In this document: piece after piece, positions 35,327-44,287 of the stretch
How the letters are laid out: every line of letters begins with the position of its first letter
Numbering within the stretch: the first letter of the stretch is position 1
Assembly: GCA_030688605.1 (NCBI GenBank)
Contig: JAUYJB010000090.1
Span: 1 to 60,811, forward strand
DNA from: Hyphomicrobiales bacterium
GTDB lineage: Bacteria; Pseudomonadota; Alphaproteobacteria; Rhizobiales; NORP267
Direction: 5' to 3'
Length of the DNA stretch: 60,811 nucleotides
Program-made: the position numbers and the translations under genes
Notes under the pieces: generated by a model
Database searches by the model: none
What the model saw: only the letters and a program-made list of their open reading frames with translations
Told to the model about the DNA's origin: nothing

Positions 35327-36388
35327 TCAGTAGCGGTAGGGAGGACCGGCCTTGGCCATGTCCGCATTGTATTGCTTGAGGATCTCGACCACTTTGGCGC
35401 TCCTCGGGCTCTGGGCGGCAATCTCGTCCCAGAACTTGACGGCTTCGTCCTCCACCGTCTTCCACTCCGATTCGGGAATCGTGGTCAGCTCAAGCTTACC
35501 CTTCGTGCGGTAGTTGGCCTCGCCCCACCAATACCAATGCTGCCGGTAGTAGTGAGAGCTGTCCATGCAAAGCCTGAACAGTTCCTTCAGGTGGTCCGGC
35601 ACTGCGTTCCATCGTTCGGTGTTGGCGAAATACGAGCCCGCCCAGGCACCGGAAATAGGGTTGGTCAGGTAGTATTTGGTCACCTCGGCCCAGCCGACGG
35701 TGTGGACCTCGGTGATGCCGGACCAGCTGACCCCGTCAAGTTCGCCCGTTTGAATGGCGACTTCCACGTCTTCATAGGGAAGGGCCACCGGGACGACGCC
35801 GAACCGGGACATGAACTTGCCGCCGGTCGGGAACATGTACACGCGCAGCCCTTTGAGGTCCGCAAGCGAACGGATCGGCTTGGTGGTGGAGAAATTGCAG
35901 GGATCCCACGCCCCCGTGCTGAGCCAGGTGACGCCTTCCACTTCGGCGTAAGCCTCTTCCCAGATCTTATTCAGCCCATACCAGTTCCACAGGGCCGGAA
36001 CGTCGAGGCTGTAACGCGTCGCAAAGGGGAAGTAGGCGCCGAACACCGATACGTCGACAGGGGCGGCGATGGAGTCGTCGTCACTCTGGGCGGCATCGAT
36101 CGTGCCCTGCTGCATGGCGCGGAACAATTCGCCATGGGGCACCAGCTGATCGGCGTTGTACAGCTCGATGACCATGTCTCCATTGGCGACCTTGTTGAAC
36201 GCGTCAATCGACGGCTTGATGACATGCTCCGCCAACGCGGAGCCGGCATAGGTTTGAAGCCGCCACCTGATGGGAGTTTGCGCTTTCACATAGGGCGCAC
36301 TCAACGTCGCGGCGCCGGCTGCGGCGACCGTCGTTGCTCCTGCCGTCTTGAGAAATTCGCGTTTGTTCATCTTAGATGTCTTTGTCAT
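35327..36388 (-). CDS. dctP: TRAP transporter solute-binding protein, DctP family
   Basis: Periplasmic protein of 353 residues with a twin-arginine-like start (NKREFLKTAGATTVAAAG) ending VKAQ. The mature part has the DctP fold: FNKVANGDMVIELYNADQLV, a ligand-side QGTIDAAQSDDDS, and SLADLKGLRVYMFPTGGKFM with the conserved Arg that binds the carboxylate of the ligand. The aromatic-rich HYYRQHWYWWGEANY near residue 285 resembles TRAP proteins for 2-oxo or bulky monocarboxylates. The gene is last in the dctQ-dctM-dctP operon, after 150 bases. Ligand unknown; the linked amidohydrolase suggests an N-acyl amino acid. Confidence 0.93.
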   Translation of the reverse strand: MTKTSKMNKREFLKTAGATTVAAAGAATLSAPYVKAQTPIRWRLQTYAGSALAEHVIKPSIDAFNKVANGDMVIELYNADQLVPHGELFRAMQQGTIDAAQSDDDSIAAPVDVSVFGAYFPFATRYSLDVPALWNWYGLNKIWEEAYAEVEGVTWLSTGAWDPCNFSTTKPIRSLADLKGLRVYMFPTGGKFMSRFGVVPVALPYEDVEVAIQTGELDGVSWSGITEVHTVGWAEVTKYYLTNPISGAWAGSYFANTERWNAVPDHLKELFRLCMDSSHYYRQHWYWWGEANYRTKGKLELTTIPESEWKTVEDEAVKFWDEIAAQSPRSAKVVEILKQYNADMAKAGPPYRY

Positions 36389-36538
36389 GTCACTCGCTCC
36401 CTTCCTGGTAATTTGACCAGAGTCTAACCCGCTATTGGGCGTATAGCCTCCCGAATAGAGCAGTTATGTTTCCTCCGGGTCCCAAACCTCCTGTCGTTTA
36501 TGTCTCGGTGTTTGCAACAGATTCGCCGTTTTGCAAAT

Positions 36539-37861
36539 TCATCTCAAATAATATTGCTCTGGTAGCCACAGGGCGATCTGGGGGAAGATCATGACTATGG
36601 CCAATCCGAGTATCATGACCCCAACAAAGGGTATGATCGACCGGTATATGTCCCCCAGCGTTATCTCCGGTGGTGCCATCGCTCTCATAAGGAACAGGTT
36701 GTAGCCGAAGGGCGGCGTCATATAGGCGATCTGGCAGGTGATCGTGTAGAGAATGCCGTACCAGATCGGGTTGAATCCCAGAGCGATGACCAGGGGGACA
36801 TAGAGAGGGGCGACGATGACGAGCATGGCCGTATCGTCCAGGAACATCCCCATCAGGATGTAGGAGAGCTGCATCATCACCAAGATGCCCCACGGGCTCA
36901 GCCCCCACCTCTCGATAAACAGAGATTCGATCGCGCGCACGGCGCCGAGACCGTCAAAAACGGCGCTGAAGCAAAGTGCCGCCAGAATGATCCACATGAA
37001 CATGCAGCTGATGCTGAGGGTCTTGCGTGTCGTGTCCTCCAGCACCTGCCGGGTCAGCCGGCCCTTGGCGAGGGCGGCAATGGTGGCGGATGCCGCGCCG
37101 ACGGCGGAGCTCTCGACGAGGCTGGTCACCCCCATCAGGAACAGGCCGGTCATGGCAAAGAAGATGATCAGGGGAATGATGCCGGCCCTGAGCAGCCGAA
37201 ACTTTTCCACCCAGCCGATTTGTCGCTCTTCCAAAGACAAGGCCGGACCGAGCTGGGGCTGAAGCTGGCATCTGACGGCGATATAGGCGATGAAAAGGCC
37301 CGCCATCATAAGGCCGGGAAATACGCCGGCCAGCCAAAGCTGCCCGACCGGTTGCCTGGCGATTAATCCATAAAGAACAAGGACAACGCTGGGGGGCACC
37401 AGGATGCCGAGCGAACTGCCGGCCTGGATGACCCCGGTGATCATCACCTTGTCGTAGCCGCGCCTGAGCATTTCCGGCAGGGCGATGCTGGCGCCGATGG
37501 CCATGCCGGCGACGCTCAGCCCGTTCATGGCCGATATGATGACCATCAAGCCGATTGTCCCAATGGCCAAGCCGCCCCTGACCGGACCCGACCAGACATG
37601 GAACATTCTGTAGAGGTCGTCGGCTATGCCCGACTCCGACAGCATGTAGCCCATGAAAATGAACATCGGCAGGGTTACGAGCGCATACCAGTTCAGCAAC
37701 TGAAAGCTTGCATTGAACGGCATTTCCTCGCCGCCTTGCCCCCACAGGAGCAAAGCCGCCGCCGTGGCCACAAAACCGATCGCGCCGAACACGCGTTGTC
37801 CGGTCAAAAGCATGACCATCATCGTGGAGAACATCAGCAGAGCGATAAGCTCATAGCTCAT
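36539..37861 (-). CDS. dctM: TRAP transporter large permease, DctM
   Basis: 440 residues, about 12 hydrophobic segments. DctM features: LLTGQRVFGAIGF near the start, ISAMNGLSVAGMAIGAS, QAGSSLGILVPPSVVLVLYG and LGMFLDD-like MGMFLDDTAMLVIVAPLY. It uses an ion gradient to move the solute delivered by DctP. Its ATG overlaps the dctQ stop by four bases (ATGA), so the two membrane subunits are made together. Confidence 0.95.
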   Translation of the reverse strand: MSYELIALLMFSTMMVMLLTGQRVFGAIGFVATAAALLLWGQGGEEMPFNASFQLLNWYALVTLPMFIFMGYMLSESGIADDLYRMFHVWSGPVRGGLAIGTIGLMVIISAMNGLSVAGMAIGASIALPEMLRRGYDKVMITGVIQAGSSLGILVPPSVVLVLYGLIARQPVGQLWLAGVFPGLMMAGLFIAYIAVRCQLQPQLGPALSLEERQIGWVEKFRLLRAGIIPLIIFFAMTGLFLMGVTSLVESSAVGAASATIAALAKGRLTRQVLEDTTRKTLSISCMFMWIILAALCFSAVFDGLGAVRAIESLFIERWGLSPWGILVMMQLSYILMGMFLDDTAMLVIVAPLYVPLVIALGFNPIWYGILYTITCQIAYMTPPFGYNLFLMRAMAPPEITLGDIYRSIIPFVGVMILGLAIVMIFPQIALWLPEQYYLR

Positions 37862-38370
37862 GCCAGCGTCTCCCCTCTGGCCGTGGCCAGGTCCCTGAAG
37901 AATATAGCGACGGCCTGCAGCAGCATCAGCGCGATGCCGATGGTCATGATGATCTTGATCGGCGCCATGTATGGCGCCCAGGCGGAGTAATTCACCTGCC
38001 CGTATTGCAGTGCATATTGCGTGCTTGAAACGCCGCCGATGAGGAGAAACACCAGGTAGAAGAGGAGAAACAAAGCGGTAATGCAGTCGGCTACGGCTCT
38101 TCCTCTCGGCGACCACCGGCAATAGAGAAGATCCATTCTGACATGGGAATCGAGCTGCATGGAGTAGCCGCCGCCAAGCAAGTAATAGGCAGCCATCGTG
38201 AATTGCGCCATCTCCACAACCCAAATGTAGGATACATTAAAGAAGGTTCTCGACATAGATGAAAATAGAAGGATACCAATCATAACGAAGATGAAATACA
38301 TCATGAGACGGCCGATAATACGGTTTACTGTTTCAACATACCGTATGTAAGTTCTTATTGCTCTAGGCAT
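37858..38370 (-). CDS. dctQ: TRAP transporter small permease, DctQ
   Basis: Membrane protein of 170 residues with four hydrophobic segments and the DctQ features YIWVVEMAQFTMAAYYLLGG and QLDSHVRMDLLY. I preferred the ATG with AGGAAG upstream; a TTG six codons earlier is possible. It opens the dctQMP operon. This stretch and its 190-base leader are a little richer in A and T than their surroundings. Confidence 0.92.
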   Translation of the reverse strand: MPRAIRTYIRYVETVNRIIGRLMMYFIFVMIGILLFSSMSRTFFNVSYIWVVEMAQFTMAAYYLLGGGYSMQLDSHVRMDLLYCRWSPRGRAVADCITALFLLFYLVFLLIGGVSSTQYALQYGQVNYSAWAPYMAPIKIIMTIGIALMLLQAVAIFFRDLATARGETLA

Positions 38371-38559
38371 ATACTTCTTCCTGCTCAAACAGGACTTCTT
38401 TTTCCGGAGTCAAACTACTCCGCTGGCCGAGCGTCATCCGTGACATGCGCGATCGATCCACGCTGTCCGATCCACCCATCCTCGATCCTGAAAGTGGCGC
38501 CGCCTGTTCGTGCGTCCATGTCTTTCCCCTTGGCCTGCCATCGCCGGGCCAGGTTTTTG

Positions 38560-39372
38560 TCAGTTGGCGCCCTGTGCGCGTTCGGAGCCGTTCGTCGTTT
38601 CCCCAATTGCCGCCAGCGTCATCACCAGGCATTCCGACAGCAGCTCGGCCATGGCGCGTTGGCTGGCGGCATCCGCGATCAGGTCATGGCGAATTTCGAG
38701 CATGACGTTCAACAGACCCCGGGGCAGGGCGTGCGCGATCAGCGTGTGGGTCACGCCGTCCTGCGGGCCGTAAGGCTCGTTGCGGCGGATCACGAGGCCG
38801 GTTTCCGCTTCGATGATCGTGAGAAGCACGTCGGCGAACCGGCTGTCGGCGTCGTGAAGAACGCCGATGTCGAGGTCGCGCCTCACGCCTTTGAAGACCG
38901 GGGTGAAGGAATGAACGGTAACGATCACCGGCGCGCGCCCTGTCGCCATTCGCCGGTCGAGGCAGGCGGCCAGCGCGTCGCGAAACGGCGCATAATACTG
39001 CTCGATCCGCGCCCGGCGGGCGGCGGCCGAAAGTTCGACATTGCCTGGAATCCGGTAGATTTCGCTTTCCGCCGGCACGGCGCTTTGCGCCTCCGGCGGG
39101 CGGTTGCAGTCATAGACGAGGCGAGAGACGCGCTGCGCAACCAGCGGTGCGCCGAGGATCGACGACATCTCCCGGGCGACCCGCAATGCGCCGGGATCCC
39201 AGGCGATGTGGCTTTTTACGGCATCGCCCGTCAGCCCGAGATCGTGCAATTCGGCGGGGATGAAATTGGAGGCGTGTTCGCAGACGAGCACGAAATCCCC
39301 TTTGGCCGATGGATTGATCACTTCAACGACCCCGTTCGCGGCAGGATCGTCCGTTGCTGAGTGGATCACCAT
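38560..39372 (-). CDS. N-formylglutamate amidohydrolase family enzyme
   Basis: 270 residues. Family marks are VLVCEHASNFIPAELHDLGL near the start, IAWDPGALRVAREMS, SRLVYDCNRPP and VTVHSFTPVF. Family members remove formyl or acyl groups from N-acylated amino acids with a metal ion (HutG being the model). No other histidine-utilisation genes are near, so it probably acts on a compound brought in by the TRAP transporter downstream on the same strand (gap about 190 bases). The ATG is supported by a GGGGGAGAG ribosome site. Divergent from the RpiR regulator with an operator-like repeat between. Confidence 0.92.
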   Translation of the reverse strand: MVIHSATDDPAANGVVEVINPSAKGDFVLVCEHASNFIPAELHDLGLTGDAVKSHIAWDPGALRVAREMSSILGAPLVAQRVSRLVYDCNRPPEAQSAVPAESEIYRIPGNVELSAAARRARIEQYYAPFRDALAACLDRRMATGRAPVIVTVHSFTPVFKGVRRDLDIGVLHDADSRFADVLLTIIEAETGLVIRRNEPYGPQDGVTHTLIAHALPRGLLNVMLEIRHDLIADAASQRAMAELLSECLVMTLAAIGETTNGSERAQGAN

Positions 39373-39408
39373 GACCAAAGGCACTCTCCCCCTCAATCCG
39401 AAATTAGC

Positions 39409-39448
39409 TTTTCAGAAATGTGGAGACAGTCAAGTGGATTTCTGAAAA
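39409..39448. promoter_or_regulatory. Candidate RpiR operator: two TTTCNGAAA sites in inverted repeat
   Basis: An 11-bp perfect inverted repeat (TTTTCAGAAAT at 39409-39419, ATTTCTGAAAA at 39438-39448) with an 18-base spacer lies in the divergent promoter region between the amidohydrolase and rpiR. Each arm holds its own small palindrome TTTC-N-GAAA, so the site offers two dyads 29 bases (nearly three helical turns) apart, fitting a dimer-of-dimers regulator. A weaker GAAA-N5-TTTC lies at about 39474-39486. Confidence 0.6.
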
Positions 39449-39537
39449 AATCTCTTCTTTAGCGTACTCTGTGGAAATTCTGTTTCATCGGCGCTTGGCG
39501 TCGACCTGTCGCGTCGCTGATCGGGAGGCAAGCAGCT

Positions 39538-40413
39538 ATGGAGACGGCGCAGGACTTCACGGTCGCAGAACGCATTCGCGGCAAGTTCGAGAGCCTGACC
39601 CGGGCCGAGCGGCAGCTCGCCAACGCGATACTGGCGAACTATCCGGTGTCGGGACTGGGCAGCATCACCACCGTTGCCGAAGCGTCCGACGTCTCGACGC
39701 CGACCGTCGTGCGCATGGCCAAGAAGCTGGGCTTTGGCGGCTTCCCTGATCTGCAGGCCACGCTGCGCGCCGAGCTCGAGGCGACGATCTCCAACCCGAT
39801 CGCCAAACATGACCGCTGGGCGGAATACGCGCCGGATACTCACATCCTGAACCGCTTCGCGGACGCGGTCATGGAGAATATGCGTCAGACGCTGAGGCAG
39901 GTCAGTCCTGAGGTCTTCAACGCCGTGGCCGCGCTGCTGGCCGACCGGAAGCGCGCGGTGTACATGGTCGGCGGCCGGATCACGCGGTCGCTGGCCGAGT
40001 ATTTCTTCACCCACATGCAGGTGATCCGCAACGGGGTGACGCTGGTTGCCTCAAGTTCGAACACCTGGCCGCATTATGTGCTGAACATGAAGGCAGGCGA
40101 CGTGCTCGTCGCCTTCGACGTGCGCCGCTACGAGCGCGACATCCTGCGGCTGGCCGAAATGGCTAAGTCGAAGGACGTGACATTGGTGCTTTTTACCGAC
40201 CAATGGGGCTCTCCGGTTGCCAAGCACGCCACCCACAGCTTCCACGCCCGCATCGAGGCACCGTCGGCGTGGGACTCCTCGGTCGTCACCCTGTTCATCG
40301 TCGAAACGCTGATCGCGGCCGTTCAAACCGCAACCTGGGACGAGACCAAGGATCGAATGAAAACGCTCGAGGCGCTGTTCGATCGGACGAAGATGTTCAG
40401 GAAGTTTGTCTAG
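39538..40413 (+). CDS. MurR/RpiR family transcriptional regulator
   Basis: 291 residues: N-terminal helix-turn-helix of the RpiR type (about 1-80, TVAEASDVSTPTVVRMAKKL with GFGGFPDLQ) and a C-terminal SIS domain (about 125-260; AVYMVGGRITRSLAEYFFTH and VLVAFDVRRYERDILRLAEM) that binds a sugar phosphate or other metabolite. Divergently placed from the amidohydrolase-TRAP genes, which it most likely controls. A GGGAGG ribosome site precedes the ATG. Confidence 0.94.
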   Translation: METAQDFTVAERIRGKFESLTRAERQLANAILANYPVSGLGSITTVAEASDVSTPTVVRMAKKLGFGGFPDLQATLRAELEATISNPIAKHDRWAEYAPDTHILNRFADAVMENMRQTLRQVSPEVFNAVAALLADRKRAVYMVGGRITRSLAEYFFTHMQVIRNGVTLVASSSNTWPHYVLNMKAGDVLVAFDVRRYERDILRLAEMAKSKDVTLVLFTDQWGSPVAKHATHSFHARIEAPSAWDSSVVTLFIVETLIAAVQTATWDETKDRMKTLEALFDRTKMFRKFV

Positions 40414-40468
40414 AGGCGTACCCGGCTAACCGGTTTCCTATGACCGGGAACCGCTCTAGTCTGTCCCG

Positions 40469-41670
40469 ATGTGGGGGACTCGTCTCAACGATCTCAATAT
40501 GGCCGCATTCTGGGCCGGCTTGACGGCCTATGTCTGGTATGCGTTCGGCGCTCTGCCGCTCCACTTGGAGGTTGCGGCCTCGCTTGGGCTTAGCCGGGCG
40601 GAGTCGTCGAGCTGGATTTTCATTATTTGGTTTGCAAGCGCGGCGGTCACCGTCGGCCTTTCGCTCTACTACCGGCAGCCGATCCCGATTACCTGGACGA
40701 TCCCGGGAATGATCTATCTCGGGACGCTCGCCGGCAAGTTCACGTTTCCGGAGATCGCCGGCGCCAATCTGATGGCGGGCATCGCGATCGTCGTTCTCGG
40801 GCTTCTGGGAATCGGCGAGCGGATCATGGTGTGGCTGCCATTGCCGATCGTCATGGGCATGTTCGGCGGCAGCATCCTCGTCTATGTGACGCGGATGGTC
40901 GCCGCGACCGTCAGCGACGTGCTGGTGGCGGGCGTCACGCTCGGCGCCTATCTGGCCGGTCGGTTCATCGCCAGTCCGAAGGTGCCGCCGATGGGGCTGG
41001 CCATCGTCGTCGGCGGCGTGGCGGTTTTTCTGTTCGGCGATACGGCTCCCGGAGCGATCTCCTTCGCGTTTCCCGACTTGGGCTATCCGGGAATGGATTT
41101 CTCGTTTGCGGCCTTTGTCGCCGTGAGCCTTCCGATGATCATTCTGGCCATGGGCCTGGGGAACGTTCAGGGCCTGGGGTTCCTGATCGCGCAGGAGTAC
41201 CCCGTCCCGGTCGCGCGAATTACGATCGTGACCGGCGTCAATTCGATCGTCAATGCGTTTCTCGGAGGTCATGCCTCCACGGTCACCAGAACCGGGGCGG
41301 CCATCCTCGCCGGACCGGAAGCGGGCCCAAAGGAGAGGCGCTATTGGGCCGCGACGATCGCGGCGGTGCTAACGGTCACGATCGCGCTCGGGGCGGGGAC
41401 GCTGACCTCCTTGCTGGTGGCGCTTCCCGGACGTTCGTGGTGACCCTTGCCGGCTTGGCTATCCTCTCATCGCTGCAAGGGGCGCTGGAGACCGCATTCG
41501 GCGGCAAGTTGCGGTTCGGAGCGCTGGTCGCATTGGCGGTCGCTGCGACGCCCTTTTCGGTCTTGGGGATCACGTCGGGCTTTTGGGCGCTGCCGGCGGG
41601 CGTCGCGGTCTCTGCTCTTGCCGAGCGGACAGACCTTTTCGGCTATTGGCGCGAGCGGAGTCAGAAATAG
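40469..41670 (+). pseudogene. BenE-family (benzoate/H+ symporter-like) transporter with a frameshift
   Basis: About 400 codons with 11-12 hydrophobic segments of the BenE family (WFASAAVTVGLSLYYRQPIP, TWTIPGMIYLGTL, GLGNVQGLGFLIAQEYPVPV). The first frame stops at 41441-41443 soon after SLLVALPG; from 41431 the next frame continues the family sequence (TFVVTLAGLAILSSLQGALE to the end at 41670). Losing one base near 41428-41431 explains it. So the gene is either a recent pseudogene or carries a sequencing error. No aromatic-degradation genes are near. A motif repeat AACCGCTCTAG lies just before the start, which has no clear ribosome site. Confidence 0.82.
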
Positions 41671-41724
41671 CAGGTGCGTCCGGCGGCCCTGGCATTCCCA
41701 CCCGCCGCCGTGGATATCGCCCGC

Positions 41725-42939
41725 TCAGCCCGCGCGCATGCGCGCCAAGAGTTCATGGGTGGGGTAGGAATCGGCGGGGAGGCCGAGCCTGATCTGCATC
41801 GCCTTGACCGCGGCCCGCGTCTGCTCGCCGATGATGCCGTCGACCTTGCCGACGGAAAGCCCCTGCCTTTGCAGGAGCTGCTGCAATTCCTTGGTCTCGG
41901 CGTAGCTGATCGGCGTCACCTCGCCGCGGCCGCGGGAGACCTTCGGCGCGCCGGCAAGGCGGGTGGCGAAATAGGCCGCCGTCGTCGCATAGACGAGGGA
42001 GGAATTCCATTCCAGATAGACCTGGAAATTGCGGTAGGCGAGGAAGGCCGGCCCATTGCGCCCCATGGGAAGGAGCAGCGTCGCTGGCATGGCGTCGGCG
42101 GAAAGCGGCGCGCCGTTTGCCCGCTGCACCCCCCAGCGCGCCCATTGGCTGCGCGGGTGCATGATCGCAAGGTCCGCCTGGTCCCAAGGCATGCGCGCCG
42201 GCACGCGCACCTCCTCGAGCCACGGCTCGCCGCGTTGCCAGCCATGGGCGGCGAGCAGGTTGGCGGTCGAGGCCAGCGCGTCGGGCGCGCTGCGCAACAG
42301 ATCGCGCCGGCCGTCGCCGTCGAAGTCAACGCCATAATCGACATAGTGCGAGGGCAGGAACTGGGTCTGGCCGAGCTCGCCGGCCCAGGGACCGATCATC
42401 TCGTGCGGCTGCAGGTCGCCGCGTTCGACGATGCGCAGGGCGCTGAGGAGCTGCGGGCGAAACACCTCCGGCCGCCGGCAGTCATAGGCGAGCGTCGCCA
42501 GCGCGCGCAGCGTCGACCCCTTGCCGATATTGGCGCCGAAATCGGTCTCGAGCCCCCAGAAGCTGGCCAGCACCGGGCCCGGCACGCCGAAGCGCTGCTC
42601 GATGCGGGAGAATGTCGATGAATATTTGCGTAACAGGTTGGCTCCCTGGGCGAGGCGGTATTGGGCGACCATGCGGTCAGAGAATTCGAGGAAGCTCTGA
42701 GAGAAGACCCGCTGGCGGCGGTCGGCATTGACCACGCTCTGGTCGAAGGTGATGCCCTCGAGCGCCCTGGCAATGGTGTTCCGCGAGATGCCGGCGGCAG
42801 CGGCTTCGCGCTTGATTCCGTCGAGCCAGCGTTCGAAGGAGATCCCCTGTCCGCACTGGGCCGCGGCCGGGCCCGCCATCGTCAGCGCGCCGAAAAGCAG
42901 CATCGCCGTCAATGCCCAGCCTGTCTTCTGCCGACGCAT
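41725..42939 (-). CDS. Lytic murein transglycosylase (MltB family) with peptidoglycan-binding domain
   Basis: Exported enzyme of 404 residues: signal peptide about 1-27, MltB-type catalytic domain with the catalytic Glu in FWGLETDFGANIG and a GELGQTQFLPSHYVDYGVDF segment, then a C-terminal peptidoglycan_binding_1 domain over the last 60 residues (LQQLLQRQGLSVGKVDGIIG). It cleaves glycan strands with formation of anhydro-muramic acid. No lipobox was seen, so it is probably soluble in the periplasm. The ATG has GGAG upstream. Unlinked in function to its neighbours. Confidence 0.94.
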   Translation of the reverse strand: MRRQKTGWALTAMLLFGALTMAGPAAAQCGQGISFERWLDGIKREAAAAGISRNTIARALEGITFDQSVVNADRRQRVFSQSFLEFSDRMVAQYRLAQGANLLRKYSSTFSRIEQRFGVPGPVLASFWGLETDFGANIGKGSTLRALATLAYDCRRPEVFRPQLLSALRIVERGDLQPHEMIGPWAGELGQTQFLPSHYVDYGVDFDGDGRRDLLRSAPDALASTANLLAAHGWQRGEPWLEEVRVPARMPWDQADLAIMHPRSQWARWGVQRANGAPLSADAMPATLLLPMGRNGPAFLAYRNFQVYLEWNSSLVYATTAAYFATRLAGAPKVSRGRGEVTPISYAETKELQQLLQRQGLSVGKVDGIIGEQTRAAVKAMQIRLGLPADSYPTHELLARMRAG

Positions 42940-43004
42940 AGCTTCACTCCGAATCCATGACAGAGGCCTCACTGTGCCAGCCGCAACGGCCTCGTCAACC
43001 CCCG

Positions 43005-43484
43005 TCACCGGTTGCGCTCGTCAAGCACAAGGACGTCGCGGTGGCCGAAGCCCTTTGAATTGTCGATGAGGGTGATGTGCTCAGGGTCGAGGCGGTAGGG
43101 TACGGCATTGCGCATCTGCCGCACCAGGTCGGCGGGCCCGGAAAAGAACTGCTTGAGAAACGAGTAGCGCATGGTGAGCTTGGCAATGGCCTTGGCGCGG
43201 GCGGCCGGACTCTTCAGCCGGCGCGCGCGCCCATGGATCTGCAGCCCTCGGATCTCTTTGAAATCGTCATAGTCGGGCGCAATCGTCGCGGCGACTCGCG
43301 GGTTTTCCTCAAGCTCACGGGAATGGCGGGAGTCGGGATCGGAGACCCAGTAGAGCGCAAAGCCGTCGCGGGCATACATCAGCGAGGCGGCGTGAACCCC
43401 TGCGGCGCTCGCCGTGGCCAGCGACATCACCGTATGGGCGTCGAGGAAAGCGACGATTTCGGCGCGCAGCTCGGCCTCGTCCAT
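43005..43484 (-). CDS. Pyridoxamine 5'-phosphate oxidase-fold (FMN-binding split barrel) protein
   Basis: 159 residues with the split-barrel features TVMSLATASAAGVHAASLMY, FALYWVSDPDSRHSRELEEN and VAATIAPDYDDFKEIRGLQI. Such proteins bind FMN, F420 or haem; the closest named group by feel is the small YhbP/HugZ-like set, with unknown substrate. A GGGG-rich ribosome site precedes the ATG, which lies just past the end of the aldolase gene (8 bases apart). Confidence 0.85.
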   Translation of the reverse strand: MDEAELRAEIVAFLDAHTVMSLATASAAGVHAASLMYARDGFALYWVSDPDSRHSRELEENPRVAATIAPDYDDFKEIRGLQIHGRARRLKSPAARAKAIAKLTMRYSFLKQFFSGPADLVRQMRNAVPYRLDPEHITLIDNSKGFGHRDVLVLDERNR

Positions 43485-43492
43485 ATCGGCCC

Positions 43493-44263
43493 CTAGGCCA
43501 GATGCTCCGCCCATTCCTTCGGCAAGAGCCCCGCCGCCAAGCCGCGCTGCGCATAATACTGCCAGATCTTGTTCATGTAATGGTCGATGAATTGCGGCGG
43601 CGAGGCCTCGGACAGCGCGTCGAGCTCGGCCTCGGTCAGCGGCGCCGGCGTGCCGAGCGTGGCTGCGAGAATCTGGGCTCGAGCGTTCTCGTCGAACTGG
43701 ATCGTATCGGCGAATACGGCGCGCGCGTCGGGGGCCACCAGCACCGCGCCGTGGGCGCGCATCAGGGCCGCCCGATGCGGGCCGAGGGTGGCGGCAAGCT
43801 CGGCACCCTGCTGGTTGTCGCGGATACGCGTCGGGTCGGGATGGGTCGGAATGCCGCTGCGCCAGCGCACCGCGTCGCAGCGCATCAGCTTAAGGCACGG
43901 GCTTTCCTCGGTCAGTGTGAAGGCGATGACATTTTCCGAATGGATGTGGGCGATGGCGCCGACGTCGGGCCGCGCCTTGTAGATTTCGCTGTGAATGAAG
44001 ACCTCGCTCGGCGCCTTGAGGCCGGGGGCCGCCTCGACGACCCGGCCGTCCAGATCGCAGACCACGAAGTGCTGAGGACCGACTTCGGAGCGCGGCGTCG
44101 ACAGCGAGTGGATGAGAAGCGTCTCCTCGCCGGCGATGCGGCCGCTGACATGGCCGTTATAGTTGAGGATGTCCGCATCGTGCATCAGCCGCACGCAGGC
44201 GGAAAGCTCGGTGCGCAGAGTGCGCTGAGCCTCGTCGAAATTGGCTTTCACCGCTACGTCCAT
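43493..44263 (-). CDS. Class II aldolase/adducin family protein
   Basis: 256 residues. Zinc ligands of the fuculose-aldolase fold are visible: the pair in AIAHIHSENVIAF and a third His in LMRAHGAVLV, with the Glu/His segment APSEVFIHSEIYKARPDVG before them. GHVSGRI is the substrate-phosphate region near residue 40. The family includes sugar-phosphate aldolases, epimerases, dehydratases and decarboxylases of hydroxy acids; longer members like this one often process non-phosphorylated hydroxy acids. Start ATG chosen because CGGAGG lies eight bases before it. Confidence 0.9.
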   Translation of the reverse strand: MDVAVKANFDEAQRTLRTELSACVRLMHDADILNYNGHVSGRIAGEETLLIHSLSTPRSEVGPQHFVVCDLDGRVVEAAPGLKAPSEVFIHSEIYKARPDVGAIAHIHSENVIAFTLTEESPCLKLMRCDAVRWRSGIPTHPDPTRIRDNQQGAELAATLGPHRAALMRAHGAVLVAPDARAVFADTIQFDENARAQILAATLGTPAPLTEAELDALSEASPPQFIDHYMNKIWQYYAQRGLAAGLLPKEWAEHLA

Positions 44264-44287
44264 GATCACCTCCGTTTTGCTGTCGTC

